A program made the translations under genes and the position numbers. From contig NZ_CP079203.1 of NCBI RefSeq assembly GCF_019297835.1, positions 1,895,001-1,959,000 on the forward strand: a stretch of DNA of 64,000 bases. Direction: 5' to 3'. A model generated the notes under the pieces. It did not search any database. It was not told where the DNA came from and saw only the letters and a list, made by a program, of their open reading frames with translations. The number at the start of each line of letters is the position of its first letter. The stretch's first letter is position 1. This DNA is from Sphingomonas sanguinis (lineage in GTDB: Bacteria > Pseudomonadota > Alphaproteobacteria > Sphingomonadales > Sphingomonadaceae). This document shows, piece after piece, positions 62,808 through 64,000 of the stretch.

Positions 62808-63533
62808 TCACTTTCTGAGCACCCCGCCCAGCACCGGCGTCACCACCAACCCGTTCAGGTCCACCAGCACATGGACCAGCATTACCACCCACAGGCTGCC
62901 GGTCATCAAGTAAAGACCGGTCATCACCGCCCCCAGCGCGGTGGTGGCGACCACGCCGACCCAGCCCTGATAACGGTGCATCGCCCCGAACAGGATCAGC
63001 GAGGCGAGAAAGCCGATCCCCGCCTGCCCCGTCGCCATCGCGACCAGCAGCGGCAGATAGAGGCGGAAGAACGCCTCCTCCGTCACCCCCGCCATGATGC
63101 TGAGCGCGGCGGCATATTTCACCTCACGCCGCTCTCGCGGCAGCAGCGCGGAAATATTGCCCAGCGGCTTGCGCTTGCGCAGGCGCGCCAGCACGGCCCC
63201 CACGGCCAATCCCCCGATCGCGCCGCCGAGCAGCATCCCCTGCATCGCCTCGCCGCTGTCGAAGATCGGCGGCATGGTTGCAGCGACAGGGGCGAACTCG
63301 CCGGGCATCACGACCAGCGCATCGCTCCGGCCGAGCAGCGCCAGCCCGACAAGAACCGGCAACAGGAACGCCAGCGCCGACCGCGCCAGCCACAATCGGA
63401 AGCGCATCCGCCGCGAATGGCTGTCGTTCAGCGCGCTGAACCGGCGATACTCGCCCAGATCGCCTTTCTGGAACCACCAGACGCCCGCCAAGGCGGCCAG
63501 CAGTAGGAGGGCGGCGGCTAGAGCAGAAGACAT
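62808..63533 (-). CDS. CPBP (CAAX/Rce1-like) intramembrane metalloprotease
   Basis: A 241-aa protein with about six to seven helices. Conserved motifs are E152-E153-xxx-R157 (TEEAFFR), H186 (FGAMH) and H221-xxx-D225 (HVLVD), all needed for the glutamate-type membrane protease. In bacteria the family cleaves prenylated or bacteriocin-related substrates, but the target here is unknown. Confidence 0.9.
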   Translation of the reverse strand: MSSALAAALLLLAALAGVWWFQKGDLGEYRRFSALNDSHSRRMRFRLWLARSALAFLLPVLVGLALLGRSDALVVMPGEFAPVAATMPPIFDSGEAMQGMLLGGAIGGLAVGAVLARLRKRKPLGNISALLPRERREVKYAAALSIMAGVTEEAFFRLYLPLLVAMATGQAGIGFLASLILFGAMHRYQGWVGVVATTALGAVMTGLYLMTGSLWVVMLVHVLVDLNGLVVTPVLGGVLRK

Positions 63534-63575
63534 CAGGGTAATCCTTCCGTCACGGTCGATCCCTCCTCATCCGCC

Positions 63576-63723
63576 CCGTTCGCACTGGGCGAAGTCGAAG
63601 CGCACGCCCAATGTTCGCGGCTTGGCGATGCGTCATCCCTTGGCCTTCGACTTTGGCGCGGCGCGCCAAAGTTTATCCTGAGCGGCTGGCTTGCCAGCCA
63701 GCCGAAGGGCTCAGGCTGAACGG
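63576..63723. repeat. Family B pair, the second unit interrupted by palindromes
   Basis: A unit at 63576-63605 (CCGTTCGCACTGGGCG...) faces a split unit, CCTTCGACTT at 63644-63653 and CTCAGGCTGAACGG at 63710-63723. Between them are the palindromes TTTGGCGCGGCGCGCCAAA and GGCTGGCTTGCCAGCC. Confidence 0.7.
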
Positions 63724-63754
63724 CGGTTTCGGAAAAGACCGTAACATACGAAGA

Positions 63755-64000
63755 TCAAAGCCGATGCTGCCCCTTCACCCAGCGCACCGTACCCGATGAG
63801 GCGCGCATGACCACGCTTTCGGTCGTCATGACCTTGAGCCGGCGCTTCACCCCGGCCAGCAGCGAGCCGTCGGTCACGCCGGTCGCCGCGAAGATGCAGT
63901 CGCCCTGCGCCAGCTCGGTCAGGTCATATTGCTTGTCGAGATCGGTCACGCCCCATTTGTGCGCCCGCGCCCGCTCGGCATCGTTGCGGAACAGCAGCCG
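63755..64000 (-). CDS. glpX: Fructose-1,6-bisphosphatase class II, C-terminal part (cut by window edge)
   Basis: The last 81 residues of GlpX: LDKQYDLTELAQGDCIFAATGVTDGSLL, then KVMTTESVVMRASSGTVRWV. This matches the class II FBPase end (FAATGVTDG and S-VMR-GTVR). The gluconeogenic enzyme hydrolyses FBP to F6P. The frame is open to the right edge, and the N-terminal part lies outside. Confidence 0.93.
   Translation of the reverse strand, partial: RLLFRNDAERARAHKWGVTDLDKQYDLTELAQGDCIFAATGVTDGSLLAGVKRRLKVMTTESVVMRASSGTVRWVKGQHRL

Overview
The window reads as ordinary chromosome of a GC-rich alphaproteobacterium, most likely a Sphingomonas-type member of the Sphingomonadales. The evidence is a TrcR/DUF1013 regulator, an alpha-type LexA box at uvrA, a Ku/LigD end-joining pair, a fused ATP-grasp/alpha-E protein next to a transglutaminase, and several families of short GC-rich intergenic repeats. 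I see no phage, insertion sequence, integron or CRISPR array. The genus is an inference from gene content; no 16S rRNA gene is present.

Layout. 1-5 kb: the 5' end of rpsL (minus), a tRNA-Trp gene, TrcR, a quinone oxidoreductase and the start of clpA. 5-14 kb: clpA, a membrane GGDEF protein, then the tightly packed xseB-ispA-coaD and peptidyl-prolyl isomerase-queA-EF-hand-tgt runs. 14-24 kb: envelope proteins (M16 peptidase, SleB-type hydrolase, glycine-zipper lipoprotein), uvrA and an S10 carboxypeptidase. 24.5-30 kb: an accessory catabolic patch with an M24 peptidase, a GH16 glycosidase, 4-hydroxyproline epimerase and a divergent D-amino-acid dehydrogenase. 30-36 kb: smc, PhzF-like protein, CDF metal transporter and pdxH. 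36-43 kb: ku-ligD followed by the ATP-grasp/alpha-E-transglutaminase cassette. 43-48 kb: DnaJ-like protein, YihY, fabI, GNAT protein and aroC. 48-56 kb: purA-hisZ and serC-serA, with a structured serC leader. 56-64 kb: DUF2975/HTH pair, extensin-like lipoprotein, LOG protein, M48 protease-DsbA pair, ABC exporter, CPBP protease and the 3' end of glpX.

Many neighbours overlap by ATGA, GTGA or TGATG, so several operons are probably translationally coupled: xseB-ispA-coaD, PPIase-queA-EF-hand-tgt, pdxH-CDF-phzF, ku-ligD, ATP-grasp-transglutaminase, yihY-fabI, GNAT-aroC, DUF2975-HTH, M48-dsbA and the ABC pair. A 10-base motif with the palindromic core CGTATACG is shared by the M24 peptidase gene and the divergent hydroxyproline genes, which suggests one regulator for peptide and hydroxyproline use.

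Three intergenic repeat families fill most of the gene-free DNA. Family A is a 115-134 bp, two-ended, hairpin-rich element seen five times, four of them directly after a stop codon. Family B is a ~26-30 bp unit, often paired in inverted orientation. Family C is a ~130 bp MITE-like element with 27-29 bp terminal inverted repeats, seen twice. The most promising less-described biology is the ATP-grasp/alpha-E/transglutaminase cassette beside Ku/LigD, the repeat families at gene ends, the EF-hand gene inside the queuosine operon, and the leader structures at rpsL and serC.
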